From positions 1 to 48,983 of the forward strand of contig JAJRBZ010000029.1 in the NCBI GenBank assembly GCA_028679185.1: 48,983 bases of DNA, read 5' to 3'. Each line of letters opens with the position of its first letter. Position 1 is the stretch's first letter. The DNA is from Methanoregula sp. (GTDB lineage Archaea; Halobacteriota; Methanomicrobia; Methanomicrobiales; Methanospirillaceae). The notes beneath the pieces were generated by a model. The model had not been told where the DNA came from, made no database searches, and saw nothing but the letters and a program-made list of their open reading frames with translations. The position numbers were made by a program, and so were the translations under genes. Of this stretch, positions 9,174 through 16,763 are shown one piece after another.

Positions 9174-10259
9174 TTACCGCTCCGTGCATGCAATGCAGGG
9201 ATCTGCCGATACAAACGTTGCCGTGACATCAGCTATCGAATCAGCCCCTATGATCATTTCGTGGCAGCAGGCCTCAATGTTCATGATGGACGGTGTCTGT
9301 ATCTGGATATCGACAATCCGCCCATATTCATCGCTTTTGATAAAGTACGTCAGCTCCCCGCGGGGTGCCTCTCCGCTGTATCTCGTCTCTCCTCCTTTGC
9401 AGACACCCCCACCCCGTATGACACCTTTGGGAAGATCCTGCAGGCATTTCCGGATAAGACTGATGCTCTGGATGATCTCATCGAACCGGACCATTACCCG
9501 TGCATAGTTATCGCAATCTGTACGGCTGAGCGGCACAAACCCGAGTTGCCGGTAGGTTGGATGGATAAGTCGGCCGTCAGTAGTAATCCCGCTTGCCCGA
9601 GCGGTCGGGCCGACAGCATGTGCCCGTTGTGCCGCTTCCTTTGTCAGGATCCCGACACCCCGGCTCCGCAGGGCGATCATCGGACCATCGGCAAACATCC
9701 CTGAATATCTGCGCAGATCCCTTTCGATACGATCCAGCGATCCCGATAATATTTCTGCATTATGACGGGGCATATCACACCGGACCCCGCCGGGAATCAT
9801 ATAGGCGCAGGTGACGCGGGCACCGGTCAGGCGTTCAAGCTCATCCATCACCTGCTCCCGAAGGTCGAGCAGGTACATTCCCAGGGTCTCATGCTCGATG
9901 GTATAGCAGTACGAGAAGTTGGCAAGAAGATGGCTCTGCATGCGGTCGAGTTCGTTTGCTATCACGCGGAGATACGCGGCACGGGGAGGGACCGGAATGC
10001 TGCTGATCTGTTCCATTGCCTCGATAAAGACCATATTATGAATAACCGAACAGATCCCGCAGACACGTTCTGCAAGGAACATGACCTCCTGCCACGGACG
10101 CCCCTTCATGATCCGCTCGATCCCCTTCTTCATGTAACCGAGCTCGACTTCAGCACCGACAATACGCTCCCCTTTGGCCTCGCATTTGAGCCGGGCAGGT
10201 TCCTTGAAGCAGGGATGGATTGGCCCCAGAGGAATGTTGACATCCACCGTCCGTTTCAC
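9174..10259 (-). CDS. ehaO: Eha-type [NiFe] hydrogenase large subunit
   Basis: 361 residues, group 4 [NiFe] hydrogenase large-subunit family. The N-terminal nickel motif is RVCGIC (C67, C70) and the C-terminal one is DPCIAC (C355, C358), both complete, so the site should be catalytic. The chain stops three residues after the second motif (CTER), so there is no C-terminal tail to be cleaved during maturation. Two central regions (GPTARASGI and RGELTYF) match quinone-binding-like subunit NuoD, its homologue. Its start overlaps the ehaN stop by 4 nt. Confidence 0.92.
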   Translation of the reverse strand: MKRTVDVNIPLGPIHPCFKEPARLKCEAKGERIVGAEVELGYMKKGIERIMKGRPWQEVMFLAERVCGICSVIHNMVFIEAMEQISSIPVPPRAAYLRVIANELDRMQSHLLANFSYCYTIEHETLGMYLLDLREQVMDELERLTGARVTCAYMIPGGVRCDMPRHNAEILSGSLDRIERDLRRYSGMFADGPMIALRSRGVGILTKEAAQRAHAVGPTARASGITTDGRLIHPTYRQLGFVPLSRTDCDNYARVMVRFDEIIQSISLIRKCLQDLPKGVIRGGGVCKGGETRYSGEAPRGELTYFIKSDEYGRIVDIQIQTPSIMNIEACCHEMIIGADSIADVTATFVSADPCIACTER

Positions 10260-10711
10260 GGGTGCTCTCCCTCCCAGTTGGCAAAGACTGCATCACGCAC
10301 CAAGAGGATCGCCTGCAGGATCTCGGTGGGACGGGGTGGGCACCCCGGCACCTCGGCTGCGATCGGGATGTGCTTTTTTACCGGGGGATCAACGAAGGAT
10401 TCCCTGCGGTTGAACAGGCACCCGGATATTGGGCAGTTACCTATGGCAACTGCTGCTTTGGGTGGGGGGATCTTCTCCCAGACCATGGCAAGTTTCTCCT
10501 CCCATCCCGGGGTGTAGGCGCCGATGACAAGGAGTACGTCAGCCTCCCGGGGGTTGTTATGGACAAAGATACCGTACTGTTCTATATCATACCGGGGTGC
10601 GAGGCAGGCAAGCACTTCAATATCACAACCGTTACACGAACCCACATCGACATATGCCACATGGATAGAGCGTGCCCTGACCTTGTTTTTTATCTGCTGG
10701 AGAATGGTCAT
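10256..10711 (-). CDS. ehaN: Eha-type [NiFe] hydrogenase small subunit
   Basis: 151 residues, NuoB-like small subunit. C26 and C29 (GSCNGCDIE), C93 (GNCPISG) and C124 (PGCPPRP) give the four ligands of the proximal [4Fe-4S] cluster. The subunit passes electrons from the NiFe site to the polyferredoxin. It has the short group 4 size and lacks extra cluster domains. ATGA overlaps join it to ehaM and ehaO. Confidence 0.92.
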   Translation of the reverse strand: MTILQQIKNKVRARSIHVAYVDVGSCNGCDIEVLACLAPRYDIEQYGIFVHNNPREADVLLVIGAYTPGWEEKLAMVWEKIPPPKAAVAIGNCPISGCLFNRRESFVDPPVKKHIPIAAEVPGCPPRPTEILQAILLVRDAVFANWEGEHP

Positions 10712-11097
10712 CGCCTGAGAGCCTCCCGGATCTGTGCCCTGCCGTAGGCAACCGCCTCCGCAACAGGTATTCCTGTACGCACGCGTTCGTTCACATCACG
10801 GAAAATGGAATCCATTGCTGCAACGGGAAGAATCGGAATAAATAGGGTATATTTCTCTTTCCCAAGAGCAGTTGCGACCTCCCCGTTGTCCGATAGCTTC
10901 GTTCCTGCTGCCTCGGCACGTGCCGGTAGGTTCTCGAGCAGGATCATGTCAAGATGCTCGATCAGGTACCTGCGCAGTTCCTGGACGGGCATTTCAAGTT
11001 CCGATGCGATCTCCCGAACGAGCTTGTCATGCCGTACAGATACAAGGATCCGGTATTTTTGGGGGACCAGATCTTTTTCGTACAGGTAACCGCTCAT
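10708..11097 (-). CDS. ehaM: EhaM, DUF1959 subunit
   Basis: About 129 residues, soluble and charged, matching the DUF1959 family that is only found with Eha hydrogenases. It shows the helical pattern PQKYRILVSVRHDKLVREIASEL and a C-terminal RDVNERVRTGIPVAEAVAYG. Its biochemical role is unknown. The start at 11097 (MSGYLYEKD) gives an ATGA overlap with the ehaL stop; the longer reading to 11154 would run through ehaL. Confidence 0.82.
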   Translation of the reverse strand: MSGYLYEKDLVPQKYRILVSVRHDKLVREIASELEMPVQELRRYLIEHLDMILLENLPARAEAAGTKLSDNGEVATALGKEKYTLFIPILPVAAMDSIFRDVNERVRTGIPVAEAVAYGRAQIREALRR

Positions 11098-11336
11098 AAT
11101 ACTCCCCCATATTTCAGGCAACCGTAGACAACAAACAGCAGGACTGCAGCCCACAGCGAGATAATCTCCGATGTATGCAGATTGTGTTCGTCCTGCACGA
11201 GGTAATAGGTGGTTGCAGCAGCAAGCGCAACCGAAACGACTACGCCTTCAATCCAGATCATTGGCCGGTCGAGTACCTGCGCGATGGTGATGAGGATATA
11301 CAGGACACCGCCAAAGAGAATTGCTTCGCGGATCAT
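11094..11336 (-). CDS. ehaL: EhaL-like small membrane subunit
   Basis: 80 residues with three predicted membrane segments (about 5-20, 27-48, 60-76). It is assigned to EhaL by position between the NuoH-like subunit and EhaM and by its size; the letter is less certain than the operon membership. ATGA overlaps on both sides. It probably packs against EhaJ in the membrane arm. Confidence 0.7.
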   Translation of the reverse strand: MIREAILFGGVLYILITIAQVLDRPMIWIEGVVVSVALAAATTYYLVQDEHNLHTSEIISLWAAVLLFVVYGCLKYGGVL

Positions 11337-12181
11337 GGGCGTACCACCAGCAGGACGATTGCAGCGTAGATCAGCATCAGCCCCGTTACCATGGTCTGGA
11401 TGGTAACAGAGTCGAAGGGGGACATCATCGGCGTGATCGCGCAGGAAAAAGCGAGAAGCACGATGAGAAGGATCATACCTGTCAGGAGCCAGGGCAGGGT
11501 CAGCGGTCCGAAAAACACGGTAAGGAAGACCGCGAGCAGGACATATGTTTTCAGACCATTGCTGACCTCAAGCCCGGCGCGCCAGATACCGAAATGTTCG
11601 GTCTTATACCCGCTCACCAGTTCCTTTGCTTCGACTATGGAGAACGGCCCGAACGGCATCTTGGAAAGGATTACCAGAAACATTGCGCAAGCCGCGGGAA
11701 ATGCGGCAACGATCAGTGGTCCGGAGACCTGTTGGTATTCAATGATGGCATAAAGATCCAGCGAGTGCGTATAGATGGCAATCACAGCAACACTGACAAA
11801 AAGGGGAATCTCCGATGCAGCTGAGATGACCGAACGGACACCGCCATACTTGCCATAGGGCGAACCCGATGAGAGCCCAAAACCGTGCTCTACGATTTTG
11901 TGGAGCATATATATCCCAAGGATTACCAGCAGGCTCCCGCCGCTGACCAGCACATAAAATGCTGCAGTCCAGATACCAATGGCAATCAGCACGACAGCGA
12001 CAAAAAGGGTCGAACTCGCGGTTACGGGAACCCATGTGGTCTTGAAGGAGAATTTGAGCATATGCAGGATCTCCTGCCAGACCGGCGGACCGGGCCGGCG
12101 CTGGATCCGGGCGATCAGCTTCCGGTGGATCCCCAGCAGCAGCAGGCCAAAGAGCGTGGCAAGGACAAGTTCTGCGATCAT
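11333..12181 (-). CDS. ehaJ: EhaJ, NuoH-like membrane subunit
   Basis: About 282 residues with eight hydrophobic segments, homologous to NuoH/EchB, the subunit that anchors the hydrogenase module and forms the junction to the ion pathway. Characteristic charged loops are ARIQRRPGPPVWQEILHMLK after the first helix and the internal GPFSIVEAKELVSGYKTEH. The start at 12181 lies one nucleotide after the ehaI stop; the ORF reaches 12208 but has no better start there. Confidence 0.9.
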   Translation of the reverse strand: MIAELVLATLFGLLLLGIHRKLIARIQRRPGPPVWQEILHMLKFSFKTTWVPVTASSTLFVAVVLIAIGIWTAAFYVLVSGGSLLVILGIYMLHKIVEHGFGLSSGSPYGKYGGVRSVISAASEIPLFVSVAVIAIYTHSLDLYAIIEYQQVSGPLIVAAFPAACAMFLVILSKMPFGPFSIVEAKELVSGYKTEHFGIWRAGLEVSNGLKTYVLLAVFLTVFFGPLTLPWLLTGMILLIVLLAFSCAITPMMSPFDSVTIQTMVTGLMLIYAAIVLLVVRP

Positions 12182-12182
12182 G

Positions 12183-12392
12183 TCAGTACCCGATAAACGG
12201 GATGTCACCTCCGGACTGTCCTGCCATCCACCAGAAAAAGAGGGCTAAGACCGTTACGGGGAATACCAGTACATGTACAGCAGCACAGACAGAGAGGGGT
12301 ATCAATCCTGTGAAGAACAGACCTGATGAGATCAGGCAGACACCTGCACCCGCCCAGAAAATCCGTGCTACCATCGTTTTCTTCATCCTCAT
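12183..12392 (-). CDS. ehaI: EhaI-like small membrane subunit
   Basis: About 69 residues, two or three membrane segments starting after a basic MRMKKTMVAR N-terminus. Its ATG at 12392 shares bases with the ehaH stop (TGATG); a second ATG at 12386 is also possible. Assigned to EhaI by order and size, with moderate certainty. It ends one base before ehaJ. Confidence 0.65.
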   Translation of the reverse strand: MRMKKTMVARIFWAGAGVCLISSGLFFTGLIPLSVCAAVHVLVFPVTVLALFFWWMAGQSGGDIPFIGY

Positions 12393-13051
12393 CACCCCAG
12401 CATTACTACTTCTACAACCCGCAGAAAAATCAGCAGGGAAGAGAGCGAGCACATGATCACGTACGGGGCTCCCGGCGCGCGGAACATCTCTGCCTTTGCT
12501 GCGTAAAACGGCGCCATCCCTTCCCCTACAACACCGATCACGAGCAGGGCTTTTGCGATCAGCGGGACTGCAGGCAGCGTACCTTTCATCAGCTCGATCA
12601 TGGAAAGGGAACCGGTTGATGCCGCATACACGGCTGCTCCCCCGAAGAGGGGGACCGTTGCACAGAGTGCAACCAGCCCATACTGGAATGCTGCATCCTG
12701 TACATGGTGGCTTTTAACAGCAGCGACAATCCCGACATTGGTAATTCCGACCATCGCAGTAAAGAGCGTGAAGTTGAAAATATCCCCCGTCACCATCGCG
12801 CCCATGGAGGCAAGCCCGCAGGCAATAGCCATGAAGCGGCGGAACTGCAATTCTGTCAGGGATATTTCCTTTGTCCCGTACGCATCCCCACCAAAAGCGA
12901 TATCCATCTGACGTTCAGGACGGCTGATGATGACAAGGACGGTAAACGTGAGCGCGAGCAGGAAAAGAGTGATTGTATAGGGAGTGAAGTAGACGAGCTC
13001 GTCACCGAATTCGAGAATATAGTATGGAACCCCTCCTATGGGATCACTCAC
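12392..13051 (-). CDS. ehaH: EhaH-like membrane subunit, antiporter-related
   Basis: 219 residues, about six membrane segments. The stretch ACGLASMGAMVTGDIFNFTLF and the later ALLVIGVVGEGMAPFYAAKAEMFRAPGAP recall ion-translocating NuoN/Mrp-type antiporter chains in shortened form. This would be part of the cation pathway that couples ion influx to ferredoxin reduction. It overlaps ehaG by 8 nt. Confidence 0.78.
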   Translation of the reverse strand: MSDPIGGVPYYILEFGDELVYFTPYTITLFLLALTFTVLVIISRPERQMDIAFGGDAYGTKEISLTELQFRRFMAIACGLASMGAMVTGDIFNFTLFTAMVGITNVGIVAAVKSHHVQDAAFQYGLVALCATVPLFGGAAVYAASTGSLSMIELMKGTLPAVPLIAKALLVIGVVGEGMAPFYAAKAEMFRAPGAPYVIMCSLSSLLIFLRVVEVVMLG

Positions 13052-13655
13052 GATTCTCCCCCCACATTGTCCCTACAAGGGACATCTTGACGGTCACTTT
13101 GAGTACAATACCTACTGCGGCGCACATAAGGGCAATAAACCAATAATCCGGCAGGAACATGAAACAGAAGAATGCGAAGATCCACAGTGCCCATGAAATC
13201 CCGCTCGCCATCTCCAGCATGTTGAGATTCTCTTTGTATCCCCGGGATGCAAAGAAGTAAACCAGCCCGAGTCCGGCTACACCGCCTCCGGTAAAGCCGG
13301 AGAGCAGGATTCCGTACACAACAAGAAATATGGAGATTATTAGCGGTGCGTCCCCTATTGCCACAACCTCGATGTTTAACCGGGAGACCGGTCTCTCCTT
13401 GATCCCCTGTTTGACGCAGTAGATCTGCGATAGTGCCAGCTGTTCAGCAATACCAACAGTCAGCCCCGGCAGGACAAGAGCCTCGGCAAGATCGGTACCG
13501 AGGAGGGCGATCACACCAAGGGACGGGATCTCGATAAGATCGAGGAGGAGGAACTTGTGAAAGTCATCATATTCCCGAGCCAGAGCAAAGAATGCGATGA
13601 TCGCTGCGACCATCACTACAAGAAGTCCGTAACTGTACTGTCCCCACATGGTCAT
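13044..13655 (-). CDS. ehaG: EhaG membrane subunit
   Basis: 203 residues, about six membrane segments, with the acidic pair LLDLIEIPSLGVIALLGTDLAEALVLPG and a second polar stretch (YCVKQGIKERPVSRLN) between helices. It matches EhaG by sequence impression and by order. Start ATG at 13655 overlaps the ehaF stop; an ATG two codons in (13649) is equally well placed. Confidence 0.78.
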   Translation of the reverse strand: MTMWGQYSYGLLVVMVAAIIAFFALAREYDDFHKFLLLDLIEIPSLGVIALLGTDLAEALVLPGLTVGIAEQLALSQIYCVKQGIKERPVSRLNIEVVAIGDAPLIISIFLVVYGILLSGFTGGGVAGLGLVYFFASRGYKENLNMLEMASGISWALWIFAFFCFMFLPDYWFIALMCAAVGIVLKVTVKMSLVGTMWGENRE

Positions 13656-14095
13656 CCCTTCCGGTAGAGGTATGAGGCGATCGCAAATGCAATGAACAGG
13701 ATCGTCGGTTCAACCACCGTATCCAGTCCACGGGTATTATACAGGATCTCGTCAAGAATGCCCCCGGGATGTGCCACGATGGTTGTGCCAAGGTGAAGGG
13801 TCGTCTTTGAAAGGAAGAGCGAAAAGGGGGTGAGATAGGTCGTGACAAGCCCGGCGCTGGGAGAATTCTCAGGGTATTGCGATCCGATTGTTACCTGAAC
13901 AAACGGTGGACCCCCACGGTCGTAGGGATCCAGCGTGCTGTTCCTGTCGATATACTTCGGGTAGAGCTGGTGTTCAGCATACGGAATCGGGAGAAGCAGG
14001 ATCCCTGCGAGAAAGAGCAGGGCGCATGCTCCGGCAAAGAGCGGCATGATGTTGCGGTATTCGCACAGGACATGCGAGATTTTCCTTATGATCAT
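13652..14095 (-). CDS. ehaF: EhaF membrane subunit
   Basis: 147 residues: a membrane segment at the N-terminus, an extra-membrane middle with YIDRNSTLDPYDRGGPPF, then a long segment ending in two membrane helices and YLYRKG. The ATG at 14095 has GGAGG seven nucleotides upstream and an ATGA overlap with ehaE, so it is preferred to the ATG at 14101. Confidence 0.77.
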   Translation of the reverse strand: MIIRKISHVLCEYRNIMPLFAGACALLFLAGILLLPIPYAEHQLYPKYIDRNSTLDPYDRGGPPFVQVTIGSQYPENSPSAGLVTTYLTPFSLFLSKTTLHLGTTIVAHPGGILDEILYNTRGLDTVVEPTILFIAFAIASYLYRKG

Positions 14096-14343
14096 GCACA
14101 TACCTCCATCTTCTGCATAACCCTTACATAGATAAACGTCGAGAGCACCGATACCGCACCGAAGGTAAAGAGGGCCAGCGCTTCGTCATAGGAGAGCATG
14201 ACGAGGAGGAGACCCCAGCCAGGAATTTCAAGATTGATCAGCTGGGTCAGGTACGTCTTTGGCCGGGGGAATGCAGCCGCAACGGTGCCCACAAGCAGGA
14301 TGAGAAGGCCGATGATAAACTCCGGGGGATATCCCGCGATCAT
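14092..14343 (-). CDS. ehaE: EhaE small membrane subunit
   Basis: 83 residues with three hydrophobic segments and the conserved-looking FPRPKTYLTQLINLEIPGWG between the first two. Similar small chains (DUF2107 type) are known only from Eha operons. ATGA overlaps join it to ehaD and ehaF. Confidence 0.77.
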   Translation of the reverse strand: MIAGYPPEFIIGLLILLVGTVAAAFPRPKTYLTQLINLEIPGWGLLLVMLSYDEALALFTFGAVSVLSTFIYVRVMQKMEVCA

Positions 14344-14570
14344 GCGGTCTCCCTCCTACAGACCATAAGGATGAAGATCGTGGAAAGCGGTGCGATCAGC
14401 GCGGTGGCAGCAGCAACATCAAGATATCCCCGGTCAACAATGAACGGGAATATACCGGCGATCAGGATCGAGAGTGAGATGAGTTTGTCAAAGGGATCCC
14501 GGTGAAGGATTGCGGCAGTCATACCAATCAGGACGAGCCCACTACAGGCGATCATGATAAACTCATCCAT
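14340..14570 (-). CDS. ehaD: EhaD small membrane subunit
   Basis: 76 residues, start MDEFIMIACSG at 14570, three membrane segments, matching the DUF2108-type Eha subunit. The frame is open back to 14804, but that part only shadows ehaC. Its start overlaps ehaC by 8 nt and its end overlaps ehaE by 4 nt. Confidence 0.77.
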   Translation of the reverse strand: MDEFIMIACSGLVLIGMTAAILHRDPFDKLISLSILIAGIFPFIVDRGYLDVAAATALIAPLSTIFILMVCRRETA

Positions 14571-14808
14571 CTTTTTTGATCCCCCCTGACCATGTACTTG
14601 CGATCGCGTTTGATTCGAGTGTTGAACCAACAAAGTATGCGGCAGCGGCAGCAATCGTGATCGGGTGCGGCATAAGGAGCGCGATGATACCGGTAACTGC
14701 GAACGATACGACATTAAGAAACGGCAGCTTGCGCATCGTATTGTGTTCAGCGATGATCCGGATTGCAGCATACACTGCGATCCCGGCGCAGATATAAATT
14801 GCAATCAT
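14563..14808 (-). CDS. ehaC: EhaC small membrane subunit
   Basis: 81 residues, three hydrophobic segments; the LPFLNVVSFAVTGIIALLMPHPITI stretch recalls MrpF/NuoJ-like small chains, and Eha operons carry such a DUF2109-type subunit at this place. ATGA overlap with ehaB. Confidence 0.77.
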   Translation of the reverse strand: MIAIYICAGIAVYAAIRIIAEHNTMRKLPFLNVVSFAVTGIIALLMPHPITIAAAAAYFVGSTLESNAIASTWSGGIKKDG

Positions 14809-15314
14809 GGTTTATCCTCGGGAATAAACCGGCACCGCACCTTCCAGAGCCGGGCTACAAGCCTGCTGGCATGCACATACGAAATTCCCTGGATTGTCAG
14901 GATTGCAATCACCATGCCGGCAATGAAATCGGAGGCAACAAAGCCGATCTGGGTCGCACCGTACACGATAAAGGTGGCGGTGATACAGCCGGTTGTTCCC
15001 GCATAGCCGGGATCGTAACAGATCCGGTTACCTATATAGACGAGCAGTGCAGCAAAAAGGCCACCTGGCAGACCTGCGCAGTAAACTCCACAGCTTGCAA
15101 GAAGGGTTCCAGCCGATGCATCGGGAGAAGAGACGATATTGCCCATCATGAAGCCCCCGTTCAGCTTCCCGCCGCCTTTCTCAACTTCCTGTGCGATCGC
15201 AGTTGCCCCGGAAACGCCCCCGCTGTGGGGTAGTCTGAAGATCAGATCTATGGTCATGAAGTTGAGCCAGCATATGATAGCGGCAATTAAAATCCGCAGG
15301 GGTTCATCAAGCAT
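14805..15314 (-). CDS. ehaB: EhaB membrane subunit, first gene of the operon
   Basis: 169 residues with about five membrane segments, including SSPDASAGTLLASCGVYCAGLPGG and a long C-terminal pair. It is the first recognisable gene; no ehaA lies upstream, where a divergent ferredoxin gene begins at 15468. A GGTG precedes the start by 5 nt. A TATA-like string at 15325-15337 is too close to the ATG to be called safely, so the operon promoter is undefined. Confidence 0.8.
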   Translation of the reverse strand: MLDEPLRILIAAIICWLNFMTIDLIFRLPHSGGVSGATAIAQEVEKGGGKLNGGFMMGNIVSSPDASAGTLLASCGVYCAGLPGGLFAALLVYIGNRICYDPGYAGTTGCITATFIVYGATQIGFVASDFIAGMVIAILTIQGISYVHASRLVARLWKVRCRFIPEDKP

Positions 15315-15432
15315 GGATGCACCGGTTATATTCTAAACCTGACTAACACTGTAGATCAGAGCGATAATGGATAAAGGTTCTGATATTGACGAGTTCTGCT
15401 GCCGTTCTCATTAGGGAGATGGTAATCGGGAA

Positions 15433-15472
15433 CAATGTTTTTCGTTTGGCGCGACATTGTTTTTCGTATGGC
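15433..15472 (+). repeat. Imperfect tandem repeat spanning the ferredoxin start
   Basis: Two copies of TGTTTTTCGTNTGGC, 22 nt apart, the second of which contains the ATG at 15468. Since 22 is not a multiple of three the copies are read in different frames. Confidence 0.6.
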
Positions 15473-15695
15473 AACTGTCACGATCAAACGCGAGGACTGC
15501 ACCAGCTGTACGACATGCTGGTCAACATGTCCTGAAATATTTGAAGAAGACCCTGTGGATGGGATGAGTTGCATAAAAGAGGCGTTCCGGATGAGTGGAG
15601 ACCCGGGAAAAGGGGAAGTGCCTGACGAGCACTATAATTGCGTTCAGGAAGCGGCATCAACATGTCCGGTCGAGATCATTGACGTGGAAGAGTGA
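15468..15695 (+). CDS. Ferredoxin, single [4Fe-4S] type
   Basis: 75 residues if translated from the ATG at 15468 (MATVTIKRED). CTSCTTCWSTCP plus a later Cys and a final CP give the same D. africanus-like cluster-and-disulfide layout as the ferredoxin at 3202-3426. The frame is also open from an ATG at 15435. The region just before the start is an imperfect 22-nt tandem repeat and has no clear ribosome-binding site. It is divergent from ehaB and probably serves ferredoxin-linked enzymes such as Eha, Fwd or CODH. Confidence 0.85.
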   Translation: MATVTIKREDCTSCTTCWSTCPEIFEEDPVDGMSCIKEAFRMSGDPGKGEVPDEHYNCVQEAASTCPVEIIDVEE

Positions 15696-15708
15696 GGTTC
15701 CCGCCTCT

Positions 15709-16107
15709 TTACTTCGCCATGTGTTCGGCGCATTTCAACGCTTTCCGTCCACGATCCGTTATATTATAGATAATCCAGTTGCCCTGTTGTTCTCCGGAAA
15801 TAAAATCCTGCTCTTTGAGGATGTTGAGATGGTACGAAAGTTTTGAATCCGCAATCTGGACAACACCTTTGATAACACAAACGCAAAGTGGCTGGGAGAT
15901 GAGGGCATACATGACAGTAAGCCGGATAGGATCAGCGAGCGCCTGGTAGAGCCGGCTGCCCGCATGAAGTGATGACGGATCCGGTATCCGTGAGAGAAGT
16001 CCTTCCATACCGCCCTTTTTGTCGAGGTCCTTTTGTATGGGATCCGGAAGACCTCTGGAATAATCGCAGCATATTTTTTTTGGCGGCGATGTCTGTCGTG
16101 GTGTCAT
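15709..16107 (-). CDS. ArsR-family metalloregulator
   Basis: 132 residues. The winged helix-turn-helix spans about residues 50-125 (LYQALADPIRLTVMYALI, then CVCVIKGVVQIADSKLSYHLNIL). The Cys pair before the recognition helix is the classical ArsR metal/metalloid site, and N-terminal CC adds further thiols. It is divergent from the metal(loid) gene set that follows, and two matching palindromes sit in the shared promoter. It should repress both directions and release on binding a thiophilic ion such as arsenite. Confidence 0.9.
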   Translation of the reverse strand: MTPRQTSPPKKICCDYSRGLPDPIQKDLDKKGGMEGLLSRIPDPSSLHAGSRLYQALADPIRLTVMYALISQPLCVCVIKGVVQIADSKLSYHLNILKEQDFISGEQQGNWIIYNITDRGRKALKCAEHMAK

Positions 16108-16113
16108 GAGTAA

Positions 16114-16129
16114 TTCAAATTAATATGAA
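16114..16129. promoter_or_regulatory. Putative ArsR operator 1
   Basis: TTCAAATTAATATGAA, a palindrome with 7 of 8 pairs matched. It covers the transcription start expected for the arsR-like gene. Confidence 0.65.
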
Positions 16130-16137
16130 ATAGTAAG

Positions 16138-16146
16138 GTATATAAC
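16138..16146. promoter_or_regulatory. Central TATA box between arsR and the efflux operon
   Basis: GTATATAAC, nearly symmetric, lying midway between the two operator palindromes. It could serve both directions, placing start sites near 16115 (minus) and 16168 (plus), that is, inside each operator. Confidence 0.5.
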
Positions 16147-16165
16147 CCTGCCCTGCCAAAAGAGA

Positions 16166-16181
16166 TTCAATAAAATTTGAA
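16166..16181. promoter_or_regulatory. Putative ArsR operator 2
   Basis: TTCAATAAAATTTGAA, sharing the ATTCAA...TGAAAT outline with operator 1, and covering the expected start of the plus-strand transcript. Confidence 0.55.
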
Positions 16182-16227
16182 ATTCCTTTAACGCAGAGAA
16201 GAATTTTAAAAAAATCAGGGACGAAAT

Positions 16228-16491
16228 ATGGGGAGCGACAACAAACCCTGCTGTGCTGCTGATGCACTCTGTCGCATACGGCAGGTGACAATCAATGGAC
16301 TTTCAACCGGTATCACTATGCTCGATGAATGCATCGCAGAAGTAAAAAAGCCGGAACTAAAAAGCGAACCGGATATCCAGACTGCACTCCTCAAACGGGT
16401 AAAGGTGTACAACTACATTCCCCGGAATGTCGAGCATGAATATGCTCGGGCACTTTTTGAAGAATATAAGAAATCATGTCTCAAAACATGA
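16228..16491 (+). CDS. Small Cys-containing protein of unknown function
   Basis: 87 residues, first gene of the metal(loid) operon. It opens with CCAADALC and has one more Cys near the middle (LDECIAEV) and one close to the end. The C-terminal half (KVYNYIPRNVEHEYARALFEEYKK) looks helical. I do not recognise a named family; similar small proteins occur next to thioredoxin-like and permease genes in methanogens. The N-terminal thiols would suit a metal chaperone, but that is inference from context. Confidence 0.7.
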   Translation: MGSDNKPCCAADALCRIRQVTINGLSTGITMLDECIAEVKKPELKSEPDIQTALLKRVKVYNYIPRNVEHEYARALFEEYKKSCLKT

Positions 16492-16521
16492 ACAGAAAAA
16501 TGCCCATCCTTGTGTGACACC

Positions 16522-16758
16522 ATGACAAAAATCGAAATTGTCGGAACCGGCTGCGCAAAGTGCAAAAGGCTCCTTGCTAATGCCGAACAGGCAGTTAAGG
16601 ACCTGAAGATTACAGCGGATGTGATCAAGGTCGATGATATCGACGAAATTGTGAACCGGGGTATCATGCTGACACCGGCACTCTTCATAAACGGAAAAGT
16701 AAGGGCTGAAGGCAGGATACCTGACGTGAATGAGATTAAAGCAATGCTTACTGAGTGA
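16522..16758 (+). CDS. Thioredoxin-fold redox protein (CAKC)
   Basis: 78 residues from the ATG at 16522, a single glutaredoxin/thioredoxin-like domain of the 'redox-active disulfide protein 2' type. The active site is GCAKC close to the N-terminus and the cis-proline segment is MLTPALFINGK. Such proteins reduce partner disulfides; here the likely partners are the thiol-rich products next to it. The stop nearly meets the next gene. Confidence 0.85.
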   Translation: MTKIEIVGTGCAKCKRLLANAEQAVKDLKITADVIKVDDIDEIVNRGIMLTPALFINGKVRAEGRIPDVNEIKAMLTE

Positions 16759-16763
16759 AAACA

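Noticed and set aside
15325-15337. TATA-like TTTAGAATATAAC upstream of ehaB
   Set aside because: It would place transcription start inside the gene, so I do not claim it as the operon promoter.
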